Shown piece by piece: positions 43,484-52,796 of a stretch of 64,000 nt of DNA. The first letter of the stretch is position 1, and every line of letters starts with the position of its first letter. The translations under genes were made by a program, and so were the position numbers. The stretch lies in contig NZ_JAPIVP010000013.1 in assembly GCF_026239555.1 (NCBI RefSeq), forward strand, positions 1-64,000. The letters are read 5' to 3'. The notes beneath the pieces are model-generated. The model had not been told where the DNA came from. It did no database searches and saw only the letters and a program-made list of their open reading frames with translations. The stretch is from Pedobacter sp. PF22-3 (lineage in GTDB: Bacteria > Bacteroidota > Bacteroidia > Sphingobacteriales > Sphingobacteriaceae).

Positions 43484-45958
43484 TTATTTAGTATTTAATT
43501 TATCAGAAAGCATTTTCATATAAAAACCGCCCACTACACTTCTGGCTTTAAAGTTATCTCGGATACCGGTATTTGAATCATAAAAATCATTTAACGGCAC
43601 TCTCGATTCGGTTTCGATAGCATGTTTGTAAACCGGATGCACCAAAGCCTCGAACTCTTTTTGTGTTGGCGCAAAAGTAGCGGTCCATAAAATCCAGTCG
43701 TTTTTAGTGTAAGCTTTTCTGCTATCTAAAGGAATTCCGTATTTATTTTGTTTCGTCAGGTAATATTTGGTCTCGGTATCATATATTTTTTGAGGGAATA
43801 AATTTAAGTTTAAAACCTTATCCCACACCAGGTTATATTTCTGGCTCCAGGTATTCTTATCATTGAAAGTTAGGGCATAATGATCGCCCGCATCGGCCAT
43901 TTCCATCCATTTCGGCACCATACTTTCGGCAATAGCCCTATATTTTTTAGCGATATCATCATAACCCAATGTTTGGGCCATTTGGGCATAACAGGCTATA
44001 CCTACAATTGCTTTTACAGATAAATTGGCATTACGGGCCAGGTGACCGGCAAAATCATCGGTACATAATTGTGTTTTAGGGTCTAAGCCCTCTTTTGTCA
44101 AATAATCAACCCAGGTAGTCAGGGTTTTCCAGTGCGCTTTGGCATAATCGGCATTTCCCTTTACTTTGGCAATCGCAGCAGTTAGGATGATCATATTACC
44201 TGATTCTTCTACAGGCATCGGCTCGCCATAAGTTTGTCCGTTGGCCAACGGGTAGGTTCCTAAATCGTGTGCCGCCCAGGGATGAGGATATTTTCCACTT
44301 TCGCTGAAATAGAAAATACCATTCAACATGCCCTCTAATAATTCAGGGTTATAAATCAGGTATAATGGTGCAGATGGATAAGTTACATCAACGGTATTGA
44401 TAAAACCACCACTATTATTTTCTTTAGATAACCATAAAATTTCACCTTGTGGACTTTTTACCAATGTATGTGCAGCAATACTTTGTCGATAACCTAACAC
44501 ACATAAATCAGCATATTCTTTACCGCCAGATTTTAAGGCATCTGCATATAAAGTCTGGTTAAAAGCTTCACACTTCTCGATCACTTTTTTGTATTCGTCA
44601 GCCGCAGCCGTTAATTGTGCTTCGATGGTTTCTTTACCCGAGGTATTCCACCATGGCCTTAAATTTTTATTAAAATATTGAATGCTGTAAATTTCATCAT
44701 AACCCAGTTCAACATATTTTTCTACCGCAGCTTTACCTACAGTACCGAAAGGGATAACGGTATTTAAAGCGAGCATCTTACCCTGTTTAGCTGTTGAAGC
44801 AGAATTATCTTTTCTAAAAGCGTCAGCAGCATCTTTTTCGCTTGTTACAAACTGGATGGCATTGCTGGTTTTTGGTGCAGCTACATAGAAATAACCCCAA
44901 TCAATACGCATATCATCACTCGCTTTTTGAAGAATTGGCTGTTCTACCGTACCTGTTTTTAGTACCGATAATTTGGCCGTGCTGTATTTACTGGCCTTAA
45001 CCTCTTGTGTAGGACGATAAACGGCAATGTTTGATGAGGCACTCAGGTATACTTTTACCTGGTGTGTTTTGCCATCATTTGCTTTTACCTGATAAGAAAC
45101 GTAAGAAACCGGGCGTGCAAATAAACCCAAATCGTTCATCAACAATGGTGAAGTGAAAGTTAATTTAAGATCTATTTTACCACAAGTAAAGTTATAAATC
45201 GTTTGCGTCGCATTAATATCGACACTTTTTTGCCTGGCGATCTGTACTTTTTCGGCATTGTCTTTTAATTTATCTACTAAACCAAAATCAAGGAAACGAC
45301 CTCCCGCAGTATTGATCAGGTGGATGGCCATTACATTTGATCCGGCTTTTAAAGCACTTTTATCGCTTTTGCCTAAAGCAATATATTTAAAATCATTGGT
45401 CCAACCTTCTTTCGTGTAGATTTTCTTTCCATTCAGGTAAACCTCGATGTTATCATCGTGATTGATTTTTAAAAACAGTTCGTTTATTGATGCAGGATTA
45501 GCGACATTAAAGGTTCTCCTCACCCATATATCGTGCGATTTCCATAATGTTTTCACGTTTTTGGCATCGTCTCCTATAGGTGCATTACCTGTTTGCCAGT
45601 TGCTGGCCGGGTAGTTTGCAGCTTTCCAATCGCCCTGAGGCTCGGTTTCTGTATACTTTACATCATAAGCTTTTTCATATGAAGCAGGTACAACCGTTTT
45701 ATAGGCGGTACTTTCTTTACCTAAAAAACGATAAATACCACCATCAACATTAATCATTCCTAAAAGCGAATGATCGGCGCCCGTCCAATGCTGGGTAGAA
45801 GATTCATTTAGTTTATCCGTGGTAGACCAGATACTGAAATAGGTATTGTGTGTAATTAAGGGATAAGCCGGGGCTTTTCGATCCTGCGCCTTTAGCAAAC
45901 TGCCTGCAAACATACAGCCGAGTATACCTAAGACTTTTAAAATGTTGGTTCTGTTCAT
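43484..45958 (-). CDS. Secreted glutaminase A-like protein (DUF4964/DUF5127/DUF4965/DUF1793)
   Basis: 824 residues. Signal peptide ends LLKAQ. Order: DUF4964-like segment (YPLITHNTYFSIWSTTDKLN, ~30-90); a beta-sandwich insertion (~110-240, WVRRTFNVANPASINELFLKI, IEVYLNGKKIY) like the jelly rolls of some glycosidases; DUF5127 (~245-400); DUF4965/DUF1793 six-hairpin region (~410-820, GYRQSIAAHTLVKSPQGEILW, DDFAGHLARNANLSVKAI, YNLVWDKVLNLNLFP). Named after fungal glutaminase A, but the bacterial members' substrate is not established. It lies at the end of the lipoprotein locus with its own promoter and terminator. Confidence 0.85.
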   Translation of the reverse strand: MNRTNILKVLGILGCMFAGSLLKAQDRKAPAYPLITHNTYFSIWSTTDKLNESSTQHWTGADHSLLGMINVDGGIYRFLGKESTAYKTVVPASYEKAYDVKYTETEPQGDWKAANYPASNWQTGNAPIGDDAKNVKTLWKSHDIWVRRTFNVANPASINELFLKINHDDNIEVYLNGKKIYTKEGWTNDFKYIALGKSDKSALKAGSNVMAIHLINTAGGRFLDFGLVDKLKDNAEKVQIARQKSVDINATQTIYNFTCGKIDLKLTFTSPLLMNDLGLFARPVSYVSYQVKANDGKTHQVKVYLSASSNIAVYRPTQEVKASKYSTAKLSVLKTGTVEQPILQKASDDMRIDWGYFYVAAPKTSNAIQFVTSEKDAADAFRKDNSASTAKQGKMLALNTVIPFGTVGKAAVEKYVELGYDEIYSIQYFNKNLRPWWNTSGKETIEAQLTAAADEYKKVIEKCEAFNQTLYADALKSGGKEYADLCVLGYRQSIAAHTLVKSPQGEILWLSKENNSGGFINTVDVTYPSAPLYLIYNPELLEGMLNGIFYFSESGKYPHPWAAHDLGTYPLANGQTYGEPMPVEESGNMIILTAAIAKVKGNADYAKAHWKTLTTWVDYLTKEGLDPKTQLCTDDFAGHLARNANLSVKAIVGIACYAQMAQTLGYDDIAKKYRAIAESMVPKWMEMADAGDHYALTFNDKNTWSQKYNLVWDKVLNLNLFPQKIYDTETKYYLTKQNKYGIPLDSRKAYTKNDWILWTATFAPTQKEFEALVHPVYKHAIETESRVPLNDFYDSNTGIRDNFKARSVVGGFYMKMLSDKLNTK

Positions 45959-46008
45959 AATTTGTGTGTTGAAATCTGATCGTATATTTTGGTTAGATTT
46001 AACGTTAG

Positions 46009-46053
46009 TTAAACGTTTTACTAAAGTATAAAATATAATTTACTTTTCGCAAG
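46009..46053 (-). promoter_or_regulatory. Candidate promoter with operator-like core
   Basis: Minus strand: CTTG (46053-46050), 21 bp, TACTTTAG (46028-46021, 7 of 8 to the -7 consensus). The palindromic core AAACGTTT (46011-46018) falls at the expected transcription start, where a LacI-type protein could block it. Weak evidence. Confidence 0.35.
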
Positions 46054-46096
46054 AGAAGCCAATTTTAATTGTCCGAACGACATTTAAACAGAATCT

Positions 46097-46145
46097 AAAG
46101 AAGTCAAGCTTTAACGACCATAATGCCGGGAAACTTGACTTCTTT
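46097..46145. repeat. 12-bp hairpin in the 45959-46337 gap
   Basis: AAAGAAGTCAAG (46097-46108) pairs perfectly with CTTGACTTCTTT (46134-46145) around a 25-nt loop. The rest of this 379-bp gap holds the promoter and terminator described separately and no gene. Confidence 0.6.
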
Positions 46146-46275
46146 GGAGATCTGCTGCTTTTCTGCTAAATAGACCCTAAAATAAATCCGATAGCTACCG
46201 GATCAAGTGACCTTAGCCATTAAGGAGTTGAGTTTTTAATTGCCTGAATCCTAATAAAAACTTAACTTTTTTTTC

Positions 46276-46310
46276 AAAAAAATACATGAAGTTTTTAAGC
46301 TTCATGTATT
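46276..46310 (-). terminator. Terminator at the end of the SusC/D lipoprotein operon
   Basis: AATACATGAAG pairs perfectly with CTTCATGTATT, followed on the minus strand by a T-run, 27 bp past the stop of the last lipoprotein gene. Confidence 0.82.
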
Positions 46311-46337
46311 ATTCAAATGGTTTGGAGCGCCAATTAT

Positions 46338-47171
46338 TTAGGGTTGTTTTTTATTGATGGTCCATTCGGATAGCTGAAATATACGGCTTCCCCTATTGGC
46401 TTTGATGTAAAGACGATAGAATTTATAGGCTACAAAGTTGTCAAAATAATATCTTTTCGTCACACGTCTATCGCCAGAATTGGCCCAAGGACAAGTGGTT
46501 ACGGTGTGTAAGTCGGTATACTGGATACCATCTATTGATCCCTGCAAAATCCAATACCGTGGGTCGCGATCTTCAGCATCGTTACCCGAGGTTAAGGTGT
46601 AAGCGCCAACTACCTGCGGTGTTGTAAGTTCGAAAGTACATCTTTGCGTACCATCAAAACCCGCCTGTAAAAATTTGGTCGTGATGTCTCCATCAACCAA
46701 TTTTTTAGATCCCTCATCAGAATTGGGGCCGGCACCGGCTTCTAGGTTTACCGAGAATATGCCTCCAACCGTCTGCATATAATTTTCCCCGATTTTGGTT
46801 GGATCGAAATTCGGATCGACAATATTTAAAAGCACTTCTTTTGAGGCAGAATAACCCTGGCCATTTCTGGCGGTTAAGGTTACTTTATATTTGCCTGGGA
46901 AACGATAGACATGTTTTGGATTGACCGAAACAGAAGTACTATCATCTCCAAATTGCCACAACAAAGTTTTATAATTTGTAGAGCTACCTGTAAACTGGTA
47001 TTCTAAAAACTTGGTCGGACTGGCAACTGTATAGTCAAAACCTGCTGTTGGTTTAGGTTCATCCACTACAGGCACAACCTCTTCTGCATCCTTCTTACAC
47101 TTTACTGTGGTGATTACAATAAGTATTAAAAGAGATAGGATACTGCATGATCTTTTTACATTATTTTTCAT
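46338..47171 (-). CDS. PKD + F5/8-type C (discoidin-like) lipoprotein
   Basis: 277 residues. Hydrophobic N-terminus with Cys26 (TTVKCKKDAEE) as probable lipidation site. A PKD domain follows (~40-120, LLWQFGDDSTSVSVNPKHVYRFPGKYKVTLTA), then an F5/8-type C-like beta-sandwich (~135-275: LVDGDITTKFL, YTLTSGNDAEDRDPRYWILQGSIDG, VAYKFYRLYI, FQLSEWTIN). No enzyme motif; a surface glycan- or protein-binding role is inferred. The C-terminal domain is a close paralogue of that in the gene at 58626. Last gene before the terminator. Confidence 0.85.
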   Translation of the reverse strand: MKNNVKRSCSILSLLILIVITTVKCKKDAEEVVPVVDEPKPTAGFDYTVASPTKFLEYQFTGSSTNYKTLLWQFGDDSTSVSVNPKHVYRFPGKYKVTLTARNGQGYSASKEVLLNIVDPNFDPTKIGENYMQTVGGIFSVNLEAGAGPNSDEGSKKLVDGDITTKFLQAGFDGTQRCTFELTTPQVVGAYTLTSGNDAEDRDPRYWILQGSIDGIQYTDLHTVTTCPWANSGDRRVTKRYYFDNFVAYKFYRLYIKANRGSRIFQLSEWTINKKQP

Positions 47172-47184
47172 ATCTAATTAATAT

Positions 47185-48621
47185 TTAAGGCGTTGGAAAT
47201 AATTGAGATTTTGGTATTACCCTTTTTGATAAAACATTCGGCACTTCTATTTCTAGATAAGCCTGCTGCCCACCAACATTTTCACGGTGATGTGCCTCAA
47301 TAGTGTAACGTTTACCGCGTTCTAAAAAGATAGTGCCCTTACGCGAATCTTTATCCCACTGAGTGGTATAATCATCTACCAAAGCAACACCATTTACATA
47401 TAACCTTGAGCCATCATCCCAGCGGGTTTGATAAAAAGTATAGGTACCACGTACGGGTGCCAGGAACTCGCCCTTCCATTTACTTGCAAAATTATCTCTG
47501 CTTAATTGTTTTCCGGCAGCATTTTTTACATTATCCGGCCATCCATCGCCACTAAAGTTAATGGTCTCATCTATCCTCGTCAAAAATGGTGCACGTCCGT
47601 CATCCGGATCTAACTGGGTGTCTGTATAATATTTGGCCGTTAAACCAGTGCCGTTTCCTGTGATGTACGAGTTATTATCCAAATTTACGTTTGGATCTAC
47701 CACCACTATTATTTTGCTCCTGGTAGGGTGAATCACATGGTTAGTGGCTTCACTAATACTAAAGGCGAATGCAAATTTCTTATTGGCAACAATGTTGGCA
47801 TCAAAAACCGGCCATGGAATCTGAAGTCTGACAACCGCACTCGAAGCACCTGTGGCAAACCGAACCAAGGTATCAACGCTGTAATCTTTAGCAGCCAGGT
47901 GTATGGCATCAACAGGCAAAGTTCCGTTGCCCACCAAAGTAGCAATGGTATCGATATTCTCTTTTATTTTAATGTTGAAAGCCGTTGAAGGTTGGTTTTC
48001 TAAATTTACTATAAGTGGAATAGTTACCCCTGCAGGCCCCACAATGTAATCTCCCTGGTACACCAAGTTATAGATACCTGCATTTTTTAATGTTAAGTAA
48101 TGTAAATCGGTAGTTTTTAACAAGTCAGAAGTATTGATGATCACCATAATGGTAGATTTGCCGGCAGCAATCTTATTTCCTTTGCCCGGAGCTGAAAGCC
48201 TTAGTGCAAAAACAACTTTTTTCCCATAATTACGCTCCAATACAGAGCGGCGCACAATGGCAATACCTTCACTGTTATCGGTCCCATAAGCCACGTTAAT
48301 TACATTAGGGTACTCTACTGCTGTAGATGGCATAAGTACTGCATTTGTAATGGTTCCATTATTAATTAACTGCGTAACGGTATCGTTATTTAAAGTTAAA
48401 CCCACCTGAAAGGCCTCTTCTGCAACGCCGGTCAAAGAAATTTTAAAAGGCACCTTAACGTATTCGTTATCTATAGATACCTTCCCGGCAACAATACCTT
48501 CTCCTGTTATACTCCTGGTATTGGGATCGGGCAATGTTAAATCTTCTATTTTTGATTTGCGACAAGAATAAATGCCAATAATGGCTAAACTTATCAATGC
48601 GATATATATAATTTTTTTCAT
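47185..48621 (-). CDS. DUF1735 + PA14 domain lipoprotein
   Basis: 478 residues. Lipobox IYSC near residue 20. Two successive DUF1735-like beta domains (~35-170 and ~175-310, each with a VPFKISLTG / IPLIVNLEN start and a DTVTQLINNGT / DTIATLVGNGT motif), then a C-terminal PA14 domain (~325-470: GLTAKYYTDTQLD, FASKWKGEFLAPVRGTYTFY, DDGSRLYVNG). PA14 is a carbohydrate-binding beta-barrel in adhesins and glycosidases. No catalytic residues seen. 13 bp from the PKD gene and 31 bp from the next, so one operon. Confidence 0.85.
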   Translation of the reverse strand: MKKIIYIALISLAIIGIYSCRKSKIEDLTLPDPNTRSITGEGIVAGKVSIDNEYVKVPFKISLTGVAEEAFQVGLTLNNDTVTQLINNGTITNAVLMPSTAVEYPNVINVAYGTDNSEGIAIVRRSVLERNYGKKVVFALRLSAPGKGNKIAAGKSTIMVIINTSDLLKTTDLHYLTLKNAGIYNLVYQGDYIVGPAGVTIPLIVNLENQPSTAFNIKIKENIDTIATLVGNGTLPVDAIHLAAKDYSVDTLVRFATGASSAVVRLQIPWPVFDANIVANKKFAFAFSISEATNHVIHPTRSKIIVVVDPNVNLDNNSYITGNGTGLTAKYYTDTQLDPDDGRAPFLTRIDETINFSGDGWPDNVKNAAGKQLSRDNFASKWKGEFLAPVRGTYTFYQTRWDDGSRLYVNGVALVDDYTTQWDKDSRKGTIFLERGKRYTIEAHHRENVGGQQAYLEIEVPNVLSKRVIPKSQLFPTP

Positions 48622-48652
48622 TTTATACTATTTTAAATGATCAGCAAATCTG

Positions 48653-50347
48653 TTATTGATCTAGCCAAACGCGGCCATCAAGCCCCCAGGTTTGTTTATT
48701 GGCAATTTTTAACCAGTTTATAATCTGTGCCGGGATATCTGCTGTTTGAGGAACAAATATGGCCAGTGTTTCTGGAGCAGGTGGGCAGATCAGATCGTTA
48801 AAACTCTCCCAGTCATAGGTGCCCTGAAATTTGAAATCATGTGCCTGAGAACTTATATCGGCCATGATATTGCCATTACCATCTGTTGCGGGCCAGTATC
48901 CTACCAGAAAATTAAAGTATGGGTGACTTTGATCTATTGAAGTTTGACAGGCATAATTGCCAATCATACCATCTGGAACAGAAAATTTAAAAAAGCGGAT
49001 ATCACTTACATACACATCAGGCTCTCCGTGCCCATTTCCATTTAAATATCCCAATTTTAAAGGATTAGCATTTGCCAACGAGCCTGAACCGGTAATTTCG
49101 ACCTCATTATTAAAGCTACCGTTGGTGTAGGTACGAACAAACCTTTGTCCATTGCGCACCTCTATCTTTGCTGTTAAGTTTGTCCATTTCCCCTTTGGAA
49201 AACTTCCGCCCCTGCATTGGTGGTAATCTCCATCTTTAGTACCCCGCCATTCAAAATACCAATAGTCTTCTTCCAGATAAATTACCCAACCTACACTTGG
49301 GTGGCCGCTCGACCACTCATTACGTTTACCCAAAACGCTTGGCCAGAAAAACTTGTCTTCGTTCTTTTTAACCTTAAGTTCTATGGTCACCTTTGTGGTA
49401 TCGTCAATGTTATAAACATTAGCATCAGCGGCATCAACCTGTGCCCTAACATCTTGTCCCTTAAAACGGATGGTTTTACCTAAATACCGGTTACCGGTAA
49501 ATGGCTTTGTTAAAATTCGTTTGTTGTAGGTTGGCGCATAATAAATTACAAATGAATTTACTTTGGGCTGGCTAAAAATGGTTTGGTCATCAGCATTTGC
49601 AGGTAAGGTATATTGCCCACCAGCACTTGATGCAATAACAACCAGCCATTGCTCATTGTTATAATTAGGCCTTTTCTTTAGTGCAGCAAGGAGTTCTCCT
49701 ACTGCAGTATCAAATTTTTCTATCGCTGCTTTGTATGCCGGAAAAGAAACATCATACCCGGATGCTGCCCCTGCTGCATTAATCCCTGTAAAATGACCGA
49801 CGATAACTGATGCGGTATCGCTGCCGATATTGCTGATTAAACCAGCTTTAACGGCATCATCATCTGCAACCAAATTACTGGCATCAGCCCCCGTGTTTAA
49901 CGATTTAAAAACTGCTGAAGGGGTATAGGTTACGATTTTCGATTTTGCACTTGCCTCTTTAATCCTGTTAAAGATAATAGGGTAATTCTGCAGATTGTTA
50001 TTCGTTAATTCATTATTGGTAACCTTATGTTTTTCCATTTTAACCCCGGTTAACATATTTGCCCAATTACTTGCGTTTGAGGTTGCTTCAGGATCACTTA
50101 AACCTACCCAAGTGTAAATAGCATGTGGTAAAATTGCATCTATATTTGGTGTATTGGCATCTAAAACCGATTGCCCCCTCGCCCCATCAACCACCAAATA
50201 AAGTACCTTTCGGTTTCCGTATTTAACGGTTGTAGTATCGCTGGCATTCTTATCCCCAATGGTTCTATCGAACTCTTTATTGCAGGAAAATATGGCCGTG
50301 GTTATGATTGTTGCGATTAAGCCAATCAATAATCTATATTTTTTCAT
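48653..50347 (-). CDS. Lipoprotein with degenerate phosphodiesterase-like domain, LamG-like and DUF4983 domains
   Basis: 564 residues from MKKYRLL (Met at 50356 also possible); lipobox IFSC. Residues ~45-285 have an alkaline-phosphatase-superfamily layout (KVLYLVVDGARG, NTPNIDAILPHAIYTWVG, NMLTGVKMEKHKV), but the usual late motif with Asp-His-Gly reads VIASSAGGQY and the D-x-x-GH motif reads VIVGHFTG, so most metal ligands look lost. A concanavalin-like LamG region (~300-470: WYFEWRGTKDG, LKLGYLNGNG) and a C-terminal DUF4983-type segment follow. Likely a binding protein built on an enzyme fold. Confidence 0.75.
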   Translation of the reverse strand: MKKYRLLIGLIATIITTAIFSCNKEFDRTIGDKNASDTTTVKYGNRKVLYLVVDGARGQSVLDANTPNIDAILPHAIYTWVGLSDPEATSNASNWANMLTGVKMEKHKVTNNELTNNNLQNYPIIFNRIKEASAKSKIVTYTPSAVFKSLNTGADASNLVADDDAVKAGLISNIGSDTASVIVGHFTGINAAGAASGYDVSFPAYKAAIEKFDTAVGELLAALKKRPNYNNEQWLVVIASSAGGQYTLPANADDQTIFSQPKVNSFVIYYAPTYNKRILTKPFTGNRYLGKTIRFKGQDVRAQVDAADANVYNIDDTTKVTIELKVKKNEDKFFWPSVLGKRNEWSSGHPSVGWVIYLEEDYWYFEWRGTKDGDYHQCRGGSFPKGKWTNLTAKIEVRNGQRFVRTYTNGSFNNEVEITGSGSLANANPLKLGYLNGNGHGEPDVYVSDIRFFKFSVPDGMIGNYACQTSIDQSHPYFNFLVGYWPATDGNGNIMADISSQAHDFKFQGTYDWESFNDLICPPAPETLAIFVPQTADIPAQIINWLKIANKQTWGLDGRVWLDQ

Positions 50348-50385
50348 TATAATCATCTTAATTTATATCTGGTTAGCTTAATCTA

Positions 50386-52008
50386 TTATTCGATGGTTAC
50401 CCTAATGATGTGATATAACGGTAAATTATCAAAACGATAAAATTCACCAATTAACAATAATGCTTTTTTACCATCTGCAGATTTGGTTTCGATCACATCA
50501 GATAAGCCACCATTAAAAGGACCGGTAGAATTGTATCCTTTTGCCAATGTCCCTGTCGATGTTAATACCATAAAACCATTTCTGGTAATGTTATTGTATT
50601 TTATAAAGTTCCCGCTTGCTACAATTAATCCGTTATTAAGCTGCTTGGCGAAACCAGGAAAACCACCTTCAAATGATCTGGAAGCAAATGTCTCATCTAA
50701 AGTTCCGTTATCATTTAAAACCGCCATACCAAATGCTGGTTTACCATTGTATTGGCTAAAGATTCCAGTAATCACATATTTTTTTGTAGTAGCATTATAA
50801 GTACATGAACTTATGGTATTATCTGCCCCTGAGCCGGGCGTAAAAGAGGGATCGAGGTTTCCGTCAGGGTTTAAACGAACGATACGATTGGCCGGTTGAC
50901 CATCAAACGTACTAAAGCTCCCAAATACCACCAGTTTTTCCAATTTATCTGCATCCGTATGCATATAACTATCGATATTTCCATTTCCACTTTCCTTCCC
51001 TTTATTGGTTGTAGTATTAAAACGAAATGTTTTATCAAGGCTACCATCTAAATTAAAGCGCAAAACCTGGCGAATATCTGTACTATCCAATATTACCGTA
51101 TCCCTTGATAAGTCGTAGTTAAACTTATCATAAGTTCTTTTTACGTAAAATCTAAAATTACCTGTTGCTAAAATTTTTCCCTGATGGGCATATAAACGGT
51201 TGATATAACCATTTGTACCACCGTTAAACCTCGGGAACCATTTTTGCGTAACCGTATCGGTAACCGTTGGTTTTCTTTTCGTTTGGATTTTTACCGTATC
51301 TATTGCTCCAGTGGTGAACAAGCTGGTAATGTTGCTGATATTTTCGGTACGCTGGTTAAATCCGCTAAAACTACCCGCAATAATAAAGCGACCCCCAATT
51401 TCCAAAACCCTATATAATGGACCATTTGCCCCTTTTCCGGTACGGAAAGTACGATCGTATTCTCCGTCAATGGATGTTCTGGCAATTCGATTGATTGGAA
51501 CCACCCCACCTTTGTTATCAAAATTGGTAAAGTTACCTACAACGATAGCTCTTCCATCAACCATTTCGTATACCTGACTTACATAACCGTTGGTACCCGC
51601 TACAGCTTTAAAGGTAGGATCGATCTGAATGAGTCCCTTTACAGTAAAAGTTGGACCAATAAATAACTGATCGCCAATGGCGATGGATGTTACGCCCGAA
51701 CTGCCGCTTTCCGGAACTTTAACTGTAATTTCTGTGGCGGTTACATTAACTACCTCGGCCTTTTCGCCGTTAAACATAAAGGTCAATTGATCTTTATATT
51801 TATCAAAGCCCGAAGCTTTGATGACCACAGAGGTACCTACGACCCCAACAGCAGGAACAGGAACATCGGTTTGAGAGATGGCTACTCCTAAAGGCGATTT
51901 AGCATCAGCATAAGGGTCAGGGATCACATCATCAGCCTTTTTACACCCTTGAAAGCTTAAGGCAAGTAAAGTGATTATTGTGAATATAAATTTAATCTTT
52001 TTCATCAT
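50386..52008 (-). CDS. TIG/DUF5008 + delta-60 repeat beta-propeller lipoprotein
   Basis: 540 residues, lipobox SFQGC. An N-terminal TIG/IPT-like Ig domain (~45-125, GVVGTSVVIKASGFDKYKDQLTF) fits DUF5008; then at least five delta-60-type repeats (RIARTSIDGEYDRTFRTG, VLRFNLDGSLDKTFRF, IVRLNPDGNLDPSFTPG, MAVLNDNGTLDETFA, FMVLTSTGTLAKGY), each paired with a [IV]xxGxFxxF strand, giving a predicted propeller (~130-540). Binding role inferred; no catalytic motif. Second Met (52005) is an equally good start. Confidence 0.82.
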   Translation of the reverse strand: MMKKIKFIFTIITLLALSFQGCKKADDVIPDPYADAKSPLGVAISQTDVPVPAVGVVGTSVVIKASGFDKYKDQLTFMFNGEKAEVVNVTATEITVKVPESGSSGVTSIAIGDQLFIGPTFTVKGLIQIDPTFKAVAGTNGYVSQVYEMVDGRAIVVGNFTNFDNKGGVVPINRIARTSIDGEYDRTFRTGKGANGPLYRVLEIGGRFIIAGSFSGFNQRTENISNITSLFTTGAIDTVKIQTKRKPTVTDTVTQKWFPRFNGGTNGYINRLYAHQGKILATGNFRFYVKRTYDKFNYDLSRDTVILDSTDIRQVLRFNLDGSLDKTFRFNTTTNKGKESGNGNIDSYMHTDADKLEKLVVFGSFSTFDGQPANRIVRLNPDGNLDPSFTPGSGADNTISSCTYNATTKKYVITGIFSQYNGKPAFGMAVLNDNGTLDETFASRSFEGGFPGFAKQLNNGLIVASGNFIKYNNITRNGFMVLTSTGTLAKGYNSTGPFNGGLSDVIETKSADGKKALLLIGEFYRFDNLPLYHIIRVTIE

Positions 52009-52039
52009 TTAATTTTCTTGAGGTAAAAACAGTTATGAC

Positions 52040-52780
52040 TTATTTTGAGGAATTAGAAGGCGCTAAACCGCTAAAATATACATCACTAAAAAAATCACTC
52101 TCGTTAAAGCCAAAATAAGCGCCGCCTCTTATGTCATTATAGGCCAAAGTGTGTACAACGCCATTGGTAGGTTTTATATCAGATGATGCCACCTTATTGA
52201 TGTACCAATTATCATTAGGTTTTGAAGCATCAGGAATATAAGTTAAGTTTAATTGGCGGTAGCCTATGTATTTGATATTGTTTGCAGTAGCATAGGTTAC
52301 CCCGATATTTGAGATATTACCCCCAAAAGAATAATACAAACCACCCGGATAAACGCTCTTAACATCAAAATCGATCTGCTGATAGTCCTTTAACCTATTC
52401 ACACCCTTAAACATGTAGCGTTGCAGATATCTCCTCCAGATTACCGGGCTAATCTGATCCAGCGTTTTAACGGTATCTTTTCCTGAATAAAAAAGAAAAT
52501 TATTTAACCCATTGGTTTTAACTGTGCCGATTGTTTTTTTAATTACCTCATCATCAGGCGCAAAAAAAGTAAAGTCTTCGTTAGAAAAGTTGCTTTCCAT
52601 ACCCGCCAGCTTTACAATCTGGGCGATGGTATCAAAAGGTACTTTTTTAGCCTGTAAATATTGAAGCATATTCCCATTAAAATTAGGATTAGCCAGGCCT
52701 CCATCACGATAATATTCATCACGTTTACAAGCATTTAATACAAGCAGTAAAGCAGCACAAGCAAAAATTAGCTTTTTCAT
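52040..52780 (-). CDS. Fasciclin-domain lipoprotein
   Basis: 246 residues from MKKLIFACAALLLVLNAC (Cys18 lipidated); an upstream Met at 52825 would overlap the SusD stop. One fasciclin (FAS1) domain (~40-215: MLQYLQAKKVPFDTIAQIVKLAG, DFTFFAPDDEVIKK, GVVHTLAYND). FAS1 domains mediate adhesion. It follows a SusD gene, as does the fasciclin protein at 58626, and shares its N-terminal pattern. Confidence 0.87.
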   Translation of the reverse strand: MKKLIFACAALLLVLNACKRDEYYRDGGLANPNFNGNMLQYLQAKKVPFDTIAQIVKLAGMESNFSNEDFTFFAPDDEVIKKTIGTVKTNGLNNFLFYSGKDTVKTLDQISPVIWRRYLQRYMFKGVNRLKDYQQIDFDVKSVYPGGLYYSFGGNISNIGVTYATANNIKYIGYRQLNLTYIPDASKPNDNWYINKVASSDIKPTNGVVHTLAYNDIRGGAYFGFNESDFFSDVYFSGLAPSNSSK

Positions 52781-52796
52781 ATCTCTTTTATTATAA

